The notes beneath the pieces are model-generated. The model ran no database searches. It worked only from the letters and a program-made list of their open reading frames with translations, and was not told where the DNA came from. From JAAFJM01 sp964529175 (GTDB lineage Bacteria; Bacteroidota; Bacteroidia; UKL13-3), in NCBI GenBank assembly GCA_964529175.1, contig CAZGVO010000004.1, positions 242,790-306,789 on the forward strand: a stretch of 64,000 nucleotides of DNA, in the 5' to 3' direction. Positions 14,570-23,549 of this stretch are shown piece after piece. A program made the translations under genes and the position numbers. Numbering within the stretch: position 1 is the first letter of the stretch; each line of letters begins with the position of its first letter.

Positions 14570-16603
14570 ATGAAAAAAATCTTACTATTTAGCTCTCTAT
14601 TATGCAGCTTAAGTGCATTTAGTCAAGGCTATTGGAACTACAAAACCATTGGAGTTACCGATGCTTACAATCAGTTTCAAGCAACTGCTTCTACATCAAT
14701 TATTTTAGACAAAGGATCAAATGATGTATTATCAGGAGCTAACACTATTCCTTTTCCATTTAACTTTAATGGAACTACTTTTTCATCATACAAAGTAAGT
14801 GATAATGGCTACCTAACATTTGATTTAACAGCTACCACTGCTCAAAACACACCTGTGGCATTACCAAATGCTTCAGCTCCTAAAAATGCAATTTTTGCAC
14901 TTTGGAGTGATATGCAATGTATTGGAAATACTCAATACACTTCAGAACGTTCTCAAGTATTCAGTTACTCATACGGTAGCTCACCTAACAGAGTTCATGT
15001 AGTACAATGGTACGGAATGGCAAAAAAAGGTGTTGCTCCTGATGGAAGTAATATTATTTTTATGGCAATAAAATTATATGAAGCTGGTGGATTTGATATT
15101 GTTTACGGTGGAAAAGCCGGATCAATTTCAGGTGTAGCTGGTTACCAAAATGCTGATGGAACTGAAGGTAAAATGGTTGGTAAAACTGCCAATTTTGCTT
15201 ATCCTATTAGTGATGCAGCTTTAACTATTTTAGCTAACAAAGATATGATAGTTTACAAATTTATTAGTGGCACTCAACCTGCTTATGATGCTGGATTAAC
15301 TAAATTAAAATTACCAGTTTATGTAGGTAAAGGTGTTGATGTGCCTTTAAAAGCTACATTAATTAACTTTGGAACAGAAGATTTAACTGCAATAAAAGTT
15401 TATTATTCGGTAGATGGTGGTGCACCAGTATCTGGTACTTTACCAAGTTTAACTACTGCTAATTCAGGTGGATTAGAAGAAATTACTTTCCCAACTAAAT
15501 TAAACTTCTCAACTTTAGGAGCTAAAACTATTAAAGCTTGGATTGATAATCCTAATTTAAACCCAGATGCTAACGGTAATAACGATACAGCTACAGTTTC
15601 AACTGAAGTATTTACAAATGTTATTCCTCGTAAAGTATTACACGAAATTTTTACTTCATCTACTTGTCCTCCTTGCGTACCAGGTAATATTAACTTAGAT
15701 GGTATTTTAGCTGAAAACAAAGACAATTGGAATGTAATTAAATACCAAGTTAATTTCCCGGGTAATGGTGACCCTTACTATACTTCAGAAGTTGGAACTA
15801 GATTCTCATACTACTCAGCTAGTTTTGCTCCTTGGTTAGTTGTTGATGGTCAATGGAACCAAAATGCTAATAGCTACACTCAAGATATTTTTGATTCATA
15901 TGCTTCAAAACCATCTTTAGTTGCTATTACTGCTAATCACACATTAGAAGGTAAAACCTTTACAGTAACTGGTACAGTAACTCCTGTTCAAGCATTTACT
16001 AACACTAACTTAAAATTAAGAATCTCTATTGTTGAAAGCAAAACAACTTTAAATGCTACAACTAATGGTGAAACTGAATTTTTTAACGTAACTAAAAAAA
16101 TGTTACCTAATGCTACTGGAACTGCTATTAGTTTCTCAGGAGGAACTGCTGTTAACTTTAACCAAAGTTTCACTTTCCCTGGCAACTTCCGCTTACCTGC
16201 TAACGGTTTAGCTGCTAACATCATTAATTTATCAACTGAAAATTCAGTAGAAGATTTCTGGAATTTGCATGCAGTAGTTTTTGTAGAGGATGACTCTAAA
16301 AAAGAAGTATGGCAGTCACAATCAACTGCTTCAGTTTTTCCTTTAAGTGTTAAAAAAGCTAATTCAAATAACCAATTTAGCGTATATCCTAACCCAGCAC
16401 AAAGCACATTTAACATTGAGTTTAAAAATGCTACAACTGGTTCAGTAAGAATTATTGACTTAAACGGTAAAGAAGTTTACAATACTACAATCAATTCAAT
16501 GAATCAATTAATTGATTGCTCACAATTAAACAATGGTCTATACATTGTTCAAATTGAAGCTAATGGTGTTATAACTAGCCAAAAATTAAACATTGCTAAA
16601 TAA
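14570..16603 (+). CDS. Omp28-related secreted protein with T9SS type A sorting domain
   Basis: 677 residues from ATG 14570, which begins a clean signal peptide (MKKILLFSSLLCSLSAFSQG). An upstream in-frame ATG at 14510 would add 20 residues without a known role. The central region (about 355-500) resembles the Omp28 family: KVLHEIFTSSTCPPCVPGN contains a thioredoxin-like C-x2-C pair (Cys366, Cys369). The last 75 residues (VYPNPAQSTFNIEF onward) form a type A sorting domain for export through the type IX system and surface attachment. The partner or substrate is unknown. A strong terminator follows at 16629. Confidence 0.88.
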   Translation: MKKILLFSSLLCSLSAFSQGYWNYKTIGVTDAYNQFQATASTSIILDKGSNDVLSGANTIPFPFNFNGTTFSSYKVSDNGYLTFDLTATTAQNTPVALPNASAPKNAIFALWSDMQCIGNTQYTSERSQVFSYSYGSSPNRVHVVQWYGMAKKGVAPDGSNIIFMAIKLYEAGGFDIVYGGKAGSISGVAGYQNADGTEGKMVGKTANFAYPISDAALTILANKDMIVYKFISGTQPAYDAGLTKLKLPVYVGKGVDVPLKATLINFGTEDLTAIKVYYSVDGGAPVSGTLPSLTTANSGGLEEITFPTKLNFSTLGAKTIKAWIDNPNLNPDANGNNDTATVSTEVFTNVIPRKVLHEIFTSSTCPPCVPGNINLDGILAENKDNWNVIKYQVNFPGNGDPYYTSEVGTRFSYYSASFAPWLVVDGQWNQNANSYTQDIFDSYASKPSLVAITANHTLEGKTFTVTGTVTPVQAFTNTNLKLRISIVESKTTLNATTNGETEFFNVTKKMLPNATGTAISFSGGTAVNFNQSFTFPGNFRLPANGLAANIINLSTENSVEDFWNLHAVVFVEDDSKKEVWQSQSTASVFPLSVKKANSNNQFSVYPNPAQSTFNIEFKNATTGSVRIIDLNGKEVYNTTINSMNQLIDCSQLNNGLYIVQIEANGVITSQKLNIAK

Positions 16604-16628
16604 ATTTTAGCGTATGAATAATAAAAAG

Positions 16629-16655
16629 ACCTGCTCCAAAAGAGCAGGTTTTTTT
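16629..16655 (+). terminator. Rho-independent terminator
   Basis: ACCTGCTC (16629-16636) pairs with GAGCAGGT (16642-16649) around CAAAA, followed by a T run. Confidence 0.9.
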
Positions 16656-16798
16656 ATGCATTTTAATTCCGGAGATACTCGTTAAACTTACATTCGAATT
16701 ACTTTTAAAATTTCATTTATAAACAAAAAACTAAATCATATTAATTTTAAGTATATTATTTAAAATGAATTACTTATGTTCGTATAAACAATTTTAAT

Positions 16799-18442
16799 AT
16801 GAAAAAATTATTTACATTAATACTTGCCTTATTATGCTTAAGCCAAGTAGAAGCTGCCCAAATCAATGCATGTGATATCAGTTATCAGGCTACTTCAAAT
16901 AAAAATATATTTAATTTATCTGTAAAGATTTACAGGGATTGTTCAGCAGAGGCATTATGTTCAAGTTGCGATATTCCTTTTCCAAATGGAAATACCAATG
17001 GATGCACACTTGAAAATGCAGGATTTACCACTGCCATTATTGGAATGGATAAAGGTTTTGAAGGCATAAATTATGGTGACTTTAATTTAAATATAGTTAC
17101 AGGTATTGCCAATGCTTATGATATTGTTGAATTTCAAAAATGCGAAAAAATTAATTCAATTTGTACCAACTGTAATACGCGCATTCCAGGTACTTTTAAG
17201 GTAGGAGTAGAAGTATATATGTTTGAAGGATTGGTTGATTTAAGTTCAGTTCCCTCAAACTGTTGTAATATAGCCCTTTCAATAAGTACAAATGGTCGCA
17301 ATAAATCACTTTCTACCATAGTTCCGGAGGCATTTTATACTGAATGTGTAATCAATAAATGTTTAGTCAATTCATCTCCAACCTTTACTAATAATGCACA
17401 TGCTTCTATTTGTGCAGGCGTTGACCATGTTTTTGAGTTAAACCCAATAGATCCAGATGGTGATTCTTTAAGTTATAAATTGGTGCCCAGCTTTAAGGCA
17501 AAAGGAGTTCCCGTTAGTTATATAGCACCTTATTCTGCACAATATCCATTTCCGTTTTTTGGAATGCCAAATCACAATGCAGCATTTCCAGCAGGAATAC
17601 ATTTAGATAACATAACAGGAGATATAAGTTTTAGGCCATTAGGTAGTTTTATAGCAAACTTAAATATAGAAGTTTCGCAATGGCGAAAAATAGACAATGT
17701 AAATACCCTTGTAGGAGTTACTTATAGAGATTTACAAATAAATACTACCAATTCATGTACGTCTAATAAAGTGCCGTTAATAAAAATTTATAAAGATGGA
17801 ATATTGAGCCAAGTAACTCAAAATTTTTATGTTCAACAAGGTAAACAAATATGTTTAGATATAGTAGCCGAAGACCAGCAAAATGCAACATTTAATCCAC
17901 CAATAGAAGCTGACACAACTGATTTAAAATGGAATAACCCAGGTTTGTATAACATGGTAATGGCCAATGCTAGTTTTACAAGAAATTATATATTAGAACA
18001 ACGTCATTTAGACGGCCCTAAAGCCGATAGTTTTAAATTCTGTTGGACAGCTCCGGTTAGTGCTATTGGAAAAACACCCCATTCGTTTAGAGTAACAGGA
18101 ACTGATAGGTACTGTCCTTATAAAGCTTATTCAATAAGAGGCATAAATATAACTGTAGGCCAATGGCCTTTGGGTATAGATAATGTAAACAGCGAGCTTT
18201 TAAAAATATATCCAAATCCAGCAAATGATAGAGTAATAATTAACTATGATGAATTAAAAACAAACCATTTTGAATTAACCATTATAGATGCGTTAGGTAA
18301 AGAAGTTTATAGATTGGAGAATACTGAACCACATAAAAAAAATGAATTATCAATAGATGTGTCAACTTTAAATAAAGGATACTATACTATTTTGTTTAAA
18401 ACCAATAATGGAAATTATAGCCAAAAGTTGGTGAAGGAATAA
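16799..18442 (+). CDS. Cys-rich T9SS type A secreted protein (paralogue of 58286-61945)
   Basis: 547 residues with a signal peptide (MKKLFTLILALLCLSQVEAA). A module of about 430 residues follows, with conserved cysteine landmarks YRDC, ICTNCNTR, a CC pair, a cadherin-like DPDGDSLSYKL, WNNPGLYNM and KADSFKFCWTAPVSAIGK. The same landmarks occur in the same order in the 1219-residue protein at 58286. The C-terminal 75 residues (IYPNPANDRVIINY) are a type A sorting domain, so the protein is predicted to be exported by the type IX system to the surface. The function of the shared module is not known to me. Confidence 0.85.
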   Translation: MKKLFTLILALLCLSQVEAAQINACDISYQATSNKNIFNLSVKIYRDCSAEALCSSCDIPFPNGNTNGCTLENAGFTTAIIGMDKGFEGINYGDFNLNIVTGIANAYDIVEFQKCEKINSICTNCNTRIPGTFKVGVEVYMFEGLVDLSSVPSNCCNIALSISTNGRNKSLSTIVPEAFYTECVINKCLVNSSPTFTNNAHASICAGVDHVFELNPIDPDGDSLSYKLVPSFKAKGVPVSYIAPYSAQYPFPFFGMPNHNAAFPAGIHLDNITGDISFRPLGSFIANLNIEVSQWRKIDNVNTLVGVTYRDLQINTTNSCTSNKVPLIKIYKDGILSQVTQNFYVQQGKQICLDIVAEDQQNATFNPPIEADTTDLKWNNPGLYNMVMANASFTRNYILEQRHLDGPKADSFKFCWTAPVSAIGKTPHSFRVTGTDRYCPYKAYSIRGINITVGQWPLGIDNVNSELLKIYPNPANDRVIINYDELKTNHFELTIIDALGKEVYRLENTEPHKKNELSIDVSTLNKGYYTILFKTNNGNYSQKLVKE

Positions 18443-18564
18443 CTGGTAAAATTTCAACTCAAAAATCGAAATTCAAAAGTCTTTAAATATTTTTAAAACT
18501 AATATTTTACTCTGGTTGATTGATAAACAATGTGGAAATTTTCCTACATCTATTAATCAAAAAA

Positions 18565-19989
18565 CTATTTACCTCTACCTTGAATAATAATAAGAGCAGT
18601 GTAAATTAATATCCTAAAATCAATAGCTATAGAACGATTTTCGATATATAAAATATCAAACTGAAGTCGTTCAACCATTTCGTCAATATTCTCGGCATAA
18701 CCATATTTAACCATTCCCCAACTAGTAATACCTGGTTTTACACGTTGTAAATGTTTGTAATGTGGTGCAATTTTTATAATTTGATCAATAAAAAATTTAC
18801 GTTCGGGCCTTGGACCAACTAGGCTCATTTCGCCAACCAAAACATTGTAAAATTGTGGCAATTCATCAAATCTGTATTTACGTATAAATACGCCAAACTT
18901 GGTTCTTCTATCATCGTTATCGCTCGAAAGTGCAGGACCATCAGATTCTGCATTTACATACATGCTTCTGAATTTTAAAATATAAAAAGGCTTGCCTTTA
19001 TAACCAATACGTATTTGTTTAAATAATATTGGCCCAGCACTGCTTAATTTAACACCCAAAGCCACCAAAATATAAACAGGTGATAAACAGGCTAATACAC
19101 TAACTGAAATAATAATATCTAAAGCACGTTTTATGAATTTTTGCCATTGAGGCATTACGTCTTGATTGATTTCAATTAAAGCAGTTCCAACCACATTTTC
19201 TAAACGCACCGAGCCACTTCTTAAATCGTAAGTATCAGGAATAATGCGCAATACCACATTTTCATCTTCTAATAAATTGGTAATTATATTTAACTCATTG
19301 TGGTTATTGCTTTCAATACCAATAATAATTTCCTCTATTTCATATTCTTTTATAATATGTGGCAAATCGGCATAATGGCCTAAAAACTTTAAATCATTGT
19401 TCAACTTATGGTCGTCAGCAATGCTATTCTTGTTACTAATATAACCTTTAATTAAAAAACCTTGTGCATTATTTTTAGCATTAAGTTCGTTTACCAAATG
19501 CAATGTTCTTTCATTATCACCAATAACTAATGTATTAAAACCCAGTAGTCTTTTACGTAACTTTTTTATAATATAAGTAGCAAAAACCAAGCGCTCTGTA
19601 AGAGTTAACGAAAACTGCAAAAAAAATAAAGCAATAGTGGTGCGGTAATAAGCTTGATAATTTCCCACTGCATCATCTAACAATAAAGTAAAAAACAATA
19701 AAATAACCCCAATAATGGTAATACTAAATGTTTTTGAAACTTCTTTGATACGCGATTTACGCCAAACATCTTTATAGTTACCTGCTAAAAAATACAGTAT
19801 TACCCAAAATATAGGAATATAAATAAGACCTAAATAAAAGTTTTTATCTAGTACTACATCAATTTTACCATATAAATCGGTTTCTATAAATAGTTTTCTA
19901 TAGGCAAAAAACATGGACCAAGCCAAAGCAGCAGCTATGGCATCAAATAAAATAAGGGCAATGGTAAAAAGTTTTCTTTTGCGTATCAA
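18565..19989 (-). CDS. Exopolysaccharide polyprenyl glycosylphosphotransferase (WcaJ-like)
   Basis: Membrane enzyme expected to transfer a sugar-1-phosphate to undecaprenyl phosphate, the first step of surface polysaccharide assembly. 474 residues. Several membrane helices lie in the first 150 residues, then a CoA-binding-like domain (VIGDNERTLHLVNEL), and a C-terminal bacterial sugar transferase domain starting KRALDIIISVSV with ILFKQIRIGYKGKPFYILKF and DELPQFYNVLVGEMSLVGPR. The start codon overlaps the stop of the upstream lipoprotein gene by four bases (ATGA type), so the two are translationally coupled. The sugar used cannot be told. Confidence 0.93.
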   Translation of the reverse strand: MIRKRKLFTIALILFDAIAAALAWSMFFAYRKLFIETDLYGKIDVVLDKNFYLGLIYIPIFWVILYFLAGNYKDVWRKSRIKEVSKTFSITIIGVILLFFTLLLDDAVGNYQAYYRTTIALFFLQFSLTLTERLVFATYIIKKLRKRLLGFNTLVIGDNERTLHLVNELNAKNNAQGFLIKGYISNKNSIADDHKLNNDLKFLGHYADLPHIIKEYEIEEIIIGIESNNHNELNIITNLLEDENVVLRIIPDTYDLRSGSVRLENVVGTALIEINQDVMPQWQKFIKRALDIIISVSVLACLSPVYILVALGVKLSSAGPILFKQIRIGYKGKPFYILKFRSMYVNAESDGPALSSDNDDRRTKFGVFIRKYRFDELPQFYNVLVGEMSLVGPRPERKFFIDQIIKIAPHYKHLQRVKPGITSWGMVKYGYAENIDEMVERLQFDILYIENRSIAIDFRILIYTALIIIQGRGK

Positions 19990-20867
19990 AAGTGAATCAA
20001 TTTAATATTATCTATAAACAATTGCGTATTATCGGTCAAAGGTGTTCCCGATTTTGTAACTTGGATCAATATTTGAAATTGAGTGCCTTTTCCTCTTTGA
20101 GCAATTTCAGAGCTAATTTCTGTTGAATAATCGATATAGGCTTTTTTCCAAACACCACCTGTTGAATTTGCAGAAAAAACACTGTATCCGCGAGAAGTCC
20201 CATCGGTATAAAGTACATTTAAACCTATAACAAACATGTCATTGCATTTATAATCTACCTCTAAATAAGTACTAATTCCATTTGATGGCAAATCGCTTAA
20301 TTCTTTCGATAAATAATTTAATTGATAAGTAGAGTCAGATAAAACCAACTTAGCACAGTTATTATTTATTTTCCATGCTGTAGCATCGTTAACTTTAATT
20401 ACGCTATCGCCACTTTTGGGTTTGTAAATAGAGAAAAAATTTACAGCTCCATCGTAATCTTGTATGATTGGAAATTTGCAATTACTTAAATAAGTTACTC
20501 TTGGCTGAATGGTATCGCTACGTAAATCGGCCAATGGTAAAATGGTATCAAAATCAGTAAACATTGGGTACTGCAAACGTTGATCATCTTGGCCAGAACG
20601 TTTTACTCCTGCACGAAGTGTTAAGTTTTGTTTTGATTTTTCGGGCAATGGAATATAGGTTGGTAAGCCAAACGAACCCTTAAATTCATTGTTTTGATAC
20701 AACCATACATCTTGAATATCGGAAGATGTATCGCCCATTAAAGCTTGATTAGTGGTAACTTTAAATTTTTTTATATAAACGTATGAGGGTATAGTCGCTT
20801 TCTCAATTGAGCATGCAATGAAAAAAAGCAAAAGAAAAATAAAGTAGTTTCTTTTATGTGCTAGCAT
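19986..20867 (-). CDS. Hypothetical lipoprotein in sugar-transferase operon
   Basis: 293 residues. It begins with a short basic stretch and hydrophobic helix ending at a lipobox (FFIACS), so it is a predicted lipoprotein. Sequence after about residue 150 alternates in a beta-sandwich-like way and ends with DNTQLFIDNIKLIHF, a pattern seen in carbohydrate-binding jelly-roll domains (impression, not proven). It overlaps the start of the sugar transferase gene by four bases, suggesting a linked role in surface polysaccharide. The family is not recognised. Confidence 0.78.
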   Translation of the reverse strand: MLAHKRNYFIFLLLFFIACSIEKATIPSYVYIKKFKVTTNQALMGDTSSDIQDVWLYQNNEFKGSFGLPTYIPLPEKSKQNLTLRAGVKRSGQDDQRLQYPMFTDFDTILPLADLRSDTIQPRVTYLSNCKFPIIQDYDGAVNFFSIYKPKSGDSVIKVNDATAWKINNNCAKLVLSDSTYQLNYLSKELSDLPSNGISTYLEVDYKCNDMFVIGLNVLYTDGTSRGYSVFSANSTGGVWKKAYIDYSTEISSEIAQRGKGTQFQILIQVTKSGTPLTDNTQLFIDNIKLIHF

Positions 20868-20874
20868 ATATTGG

Positions 20875-20882
20875 CAAATGTA
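20875..20882 (-). promoter_or_regulatory. Putative -7 element TACATTTG on minus strand
   Basis: Plus-strand CAAATGTA reads TACATTTG on the minus strand, eight bases upstream of the lipoprotein start at 20867. This is very close, so transcription would be nearly leaderless. Confidence 0.4.
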
Positions 20883-20945
20883 CTATAAATGCGCAAAAAG
20901 CCTAATAATGTTCCTAATTTTACAGTTAAAAGAAAAAACTAAAAA

Positions 20946-21881
20946 CTACCTCTTGTGTTTTTGTAAATCTTCAATAATGCGATGTGCTACTTCTATAGCC
21001 TGATAATTATCGTAATAAGTGCGTAAGCGCAACGATTGATGCGTAATATTTTGAGCAAAGTGTTCCAACTCGCGCTTTATCATTTCGGTAGTATTTTTAC
21101 CTGAATTTCTTAAAATTTGTTCTTCTTGCACTTCATTAATTTCCTCGCTTGAATTTAAAAGCGAAATTCTGAAATTTGTTAAATCAAAGCTATAAGTTTT
21201 ATTTTTTTGGAAAAACTTAATTTTATTGCGTTGTTCTGATTTAAAGCTCCCTCCTACCATGTTATAAACGCAGCCATTATCAAACTCTAGGCGAACATTT
21301 ATAAAATCAATGGTATCGCTATGCATGCAAACACCCGTAGTTCTAATTTTTAACACATTAGCTTTTACAATATTTAAAACCAATTCTAATTCATTTAGCA
21401 ACAAATCAAACACTAAATTATCGGGAGAAAGGTTAATTACATGTGGATCAAACTTAGAAGATTCAATATATAATGGATTGTTAAGCAGCTTTTTTAATAA
21501 TTGAAAATTAGGATGAAAACGCTCGTATCTACTTACATGTAATTGAATATTAGCCTCATACGCTAAGTTTGCCAATTCTTTGGCTTCATCTAAATTTTCG
21601 CTTAATACTTTATCAATAAATACATGACGGCAATTTTCAATGGCTTTTAAAGCATATTTGTAATGCGTGCCAACAGGCGAAAGTATATCAATAGCTTGGG
21701 TATTAGCCAATAAATCGGCATAAGAGTCGAACTTTTTTAAACCAAAAGTGTTGCTAATTAGCTCACTGCTTTGTTCATCGTGGTCGTAAAAACCAACTAA
21801 TCTAAAATCTTTTATCTCTAAAATCTTTTCGATATGTCTCTTGCTTAGCTCATTAGCTCCGGCTATACCAATTTGAATCAT
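20946..21881 (-). CDS. Gfo/Idh/MocA-like protein with degenerate active site
   Basis: 311 residues with the layout of Gfo/Idh/MocA oxidoreductases: an N-terminal Rossmann fold and a C-terminal alpha/beta domain (RLEFDNGCVYNMVGGSF). Several key motifs are altered. The nucleotide-binding glycine motif reads GANELS (8-13). The E-K-P motif is D-K-V (FIDKV, 88-92). The position normally reading H-D-I-D in Bacteroidota homologues reads N-E-L-E (163-166) after FDLLL. It may bind a sugar or nucleotide without redox catalysis (inference). It lies 78 bases upstream of the lipoprotein and sugar-transferase pair, same strand. Confidence 0.82.
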   Translation of the reverse strand: MIQIGIAGANELSKRHIEKILEIKDFRLVGFYDHDEQSSELISNTFGLKKFDSYADLLANTQAIDILSPVGTHYKYALKAIENCRHVFIDKVLSENLDEAKELANLAYEANIQLHVSRYERFHPNFQLLKKLLNNPLYIESSKFDPHVINLSPDNLVFDLLLNELELVLNIVKANVLKIRTTGVCMHSDTIDFINVRLEFDNGCVYNMVGGSFKSEQRNKIKFFQKNKTYSFDLTNFRISLLNSSEEINEVQEEQILRNSGKNTTEMIKRELEHFAQNITHQSLRLRTYYDNYQAIEVAHRIIEDLQKHKR

Positions 21882-22006
21882 TGTTACGCTTTTAAATAGA
21901 TTAGGTTTTTATACTTTAATAATCAAAAACAAAACTAAGCGCTAATGCCATTCAAATAATATTTTACGCCACTAAACTGTAAACAGCGACATTCAATTTA
22001 ACATAT

Positions 22007-22063
22007 AAAATGTACACTTTAGCTAATTTTAGCCTAAAATGTACACTAGTTTAAAATGTTCAC
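22007..22063. promoter_or_regulatory. Three AAAATGTACACT-type direct repeats upstream of pcm
   Basis: AAAATGTACACT occurs exactly at 22007-22018 and 22036-22047, and a diverged copy AAAATGTTCAC at 22053-22063. TGTACA is a palindromic core. The copies lie in the divergent region between the Gfo/Idh-like gene and pcm and may be regulator-binding sites. Confidence 0.5.
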
Positions 22064-22133
22064 ATGCCAAATGTTTCTATCTGTAAATATGTAAATAAGG
22101 TTATAAAACGCTTGCTTATTTTGCAAAACAATA

Positions 22134-22778
22134 ATGGAAGATACTTTTAAAGACAGAGGTGCGCGCAAGCGATTAATAGAAGAACTAAAAACCAAAGGAA
22201 TAGTTGATGAAAAAGTATTGGCAGCAATGCTTAAAATTCCACGTCATTTTTTTATTCAACCTGAATTTAGAACGCATGCTTACCAAGACAAAGCTTTTAA
22301 AATAGATGCTGGCCAAACCATAAGCCAACCTTACACTGTAGCTTATCAAACCCAACTTTTACAAATAGAAAAAGGCGATAAAGTATTAGAAGTAGGTACT
22401 GGCTCCGCTTATCAATCCATAATATTATTAGAACTTGGAGTAGAACTTTACACCATTGAACGTCAACCTGAGTTATTTAAAAAAGCCCACACCCGAATTG
22501 CCAAGTTTGGCTATAAAGCCACTTGCATTTTAGGCGATGGTAGTAAAGGTTATGCCGAAGCCGCACCTTACGATAAAATAATAGTAACAGCTGGTGCACC
22601 CGTTTTGCCCGATTCGCTCATAAACCAATTGAAAATTGGAGGTATTTTAATTATTCCTATTGGCGATAGCCAAACACAAAAAATGCATAGCATAGTGAAA
22701 ACATCGGCTACTACTTTTGAAGAAATTACCCTAGAAAACTTTAGGTTTGTGCCTTTAATAGGCGAACAAGCCTGGTAA
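22134..22778 (+). CDS. pcm: Protein-L-isoaspartate O-methyltransferase
   Basis: Repairs isoaspartyl damage in proteins using S-adenosylmethionine. 214 residues, typical length. Conserved blocks are MLKIPRHFFIQPEF, the substrate loop GQTISQPYTVAYQTQ, motif I VLEVGTGSAYQSIILLELG and the later KIIVTAGAPVLPDSL. Motif I has Ala where most family members have Gly (GSGYQ), a mild deviation. It starts a plus-strand group with the peptidase-like gene at 22790, eleven bases downstream, and these two are probably co-transcribed. Confidence 0.95.
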   Translation: MEDTFKDRGARKRLIEELKTKGIVDEKVLAAMLKIPRHFFIQPEFRTHAYQDKAFKIDAGQTISQPYTVAYQTQLLQIEKGDKVLEVGTGSAYQSIILLELGVELYTIERQPELFKKAHTRIAKFGYKATCILGDGSKGYAEAAPYDKIIVTAGAPVLPDSLINQLKIGGILIIPIGDSQTQKMHSIVKTSATTFEEITLENFRFVPLIGEQAW

Positions 22779-22789
22779 AAAATTAAGTT

Positions 22790-23473
22790 ATGAAAGCGCT
22801 TAAATTTATTTTTATAAATGCCTTTTTGCTACTTACAATAATTTGGTTTTCGCCTTATAAACAATTTTTGCCTGGTTATCATGCCTTTTATTTCACCCCT
22901 CAAAAATATGAAAAAGAGCTAATTAAGCTTCAATCTAGCAAAAAACTAATTGCCAACCTTTCCAAACAAAAACAACAGCAGTTTTTTATCAATGCGCTTA
23001 CCAAACATATTTTTCCATTTTGGTATGGAACGCGTTGGTCGTTTTATGGAAACACCACCACTCCAGGCGATGGCAGCATAGCTTGCGGCTATTTTGTAAC
23101 CACTACTTTAAGCCATGTAGGTGTTAAACTAAATAGGATAAAATTAGCTCAATGTGCATCGGAAGAAATGATACGAAGCTTAGTGCAAAAACAAAATATT
23201 ACACATTTTAACAGCCTTAGTTTGCAAAATTTTATAAACGGTATTACCAAAAAAGGTAAAGGAATTTACATCATTGGGTTAGATAATCACACTGGTTTTA
23301 TTTATATTGACTCCACTAATGAAGTGCGCTTTATTCACGCCAGTGGCCGATTTCCGTTTGGTGTAGTCAACGAGAAAGCGTCAGAATCGGTGGTTTTAGA
23401 AAAGTCGGATTACAAAGTGGTAGGCAAAATTTCGGATGATGATGTGTTTTTAAAAAACTATTTTAACAACTAA
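22790..23473 (+). CDS. Hypothetical membrane-anchored protein with Cys/His peptidase-like pattern
   Basis: 227 residues with an N-terminal hydrophobic anchor (about 5-20). The centre reads PGDGSIACGYFVTTTLSHVG, and later LDNHTGFIYID and FIHASGRFPFGVV. The order Cys near a helix start, then His-x-Gly followed by HAS, resembles NlpC/P60 or related papain-like amidases (DCSGF ... HVGIY ... HAS), but no confident match is possible by eye. It directly follows pcm. The name cysteine peptidase-like is an inference. It could also be a conserved envelope protein of unknown role. Confidence 0.75.
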   Translation: MKALKFIFINAFLLLTIIWFSPYKQFLPGYHAFYFTPQKYEKELIKLQSSKKLIANLSKQKQQQFFINALTKHIFPFWYGTRWSFYGNTTTPGDGSIACGYFVTTTLSHVGVKLNRIKLAQCASEEMIRSLVQKQNITHFNSLSLQNFINGITKKGKGIYIIGLDNHTGFIYIDSTNEVRFIHASGRFPFGVVNEKASESVVLEKSDYKVVGKISDDDVFLKNYFNN

Positions 23474-23549
23474 ATCTGGCTTTGAAACTATGTTTCATTC
23501 AATAAATTTTATTATTGTTGTGCTTTACAGCAAAAAATAAGATTTAAAT

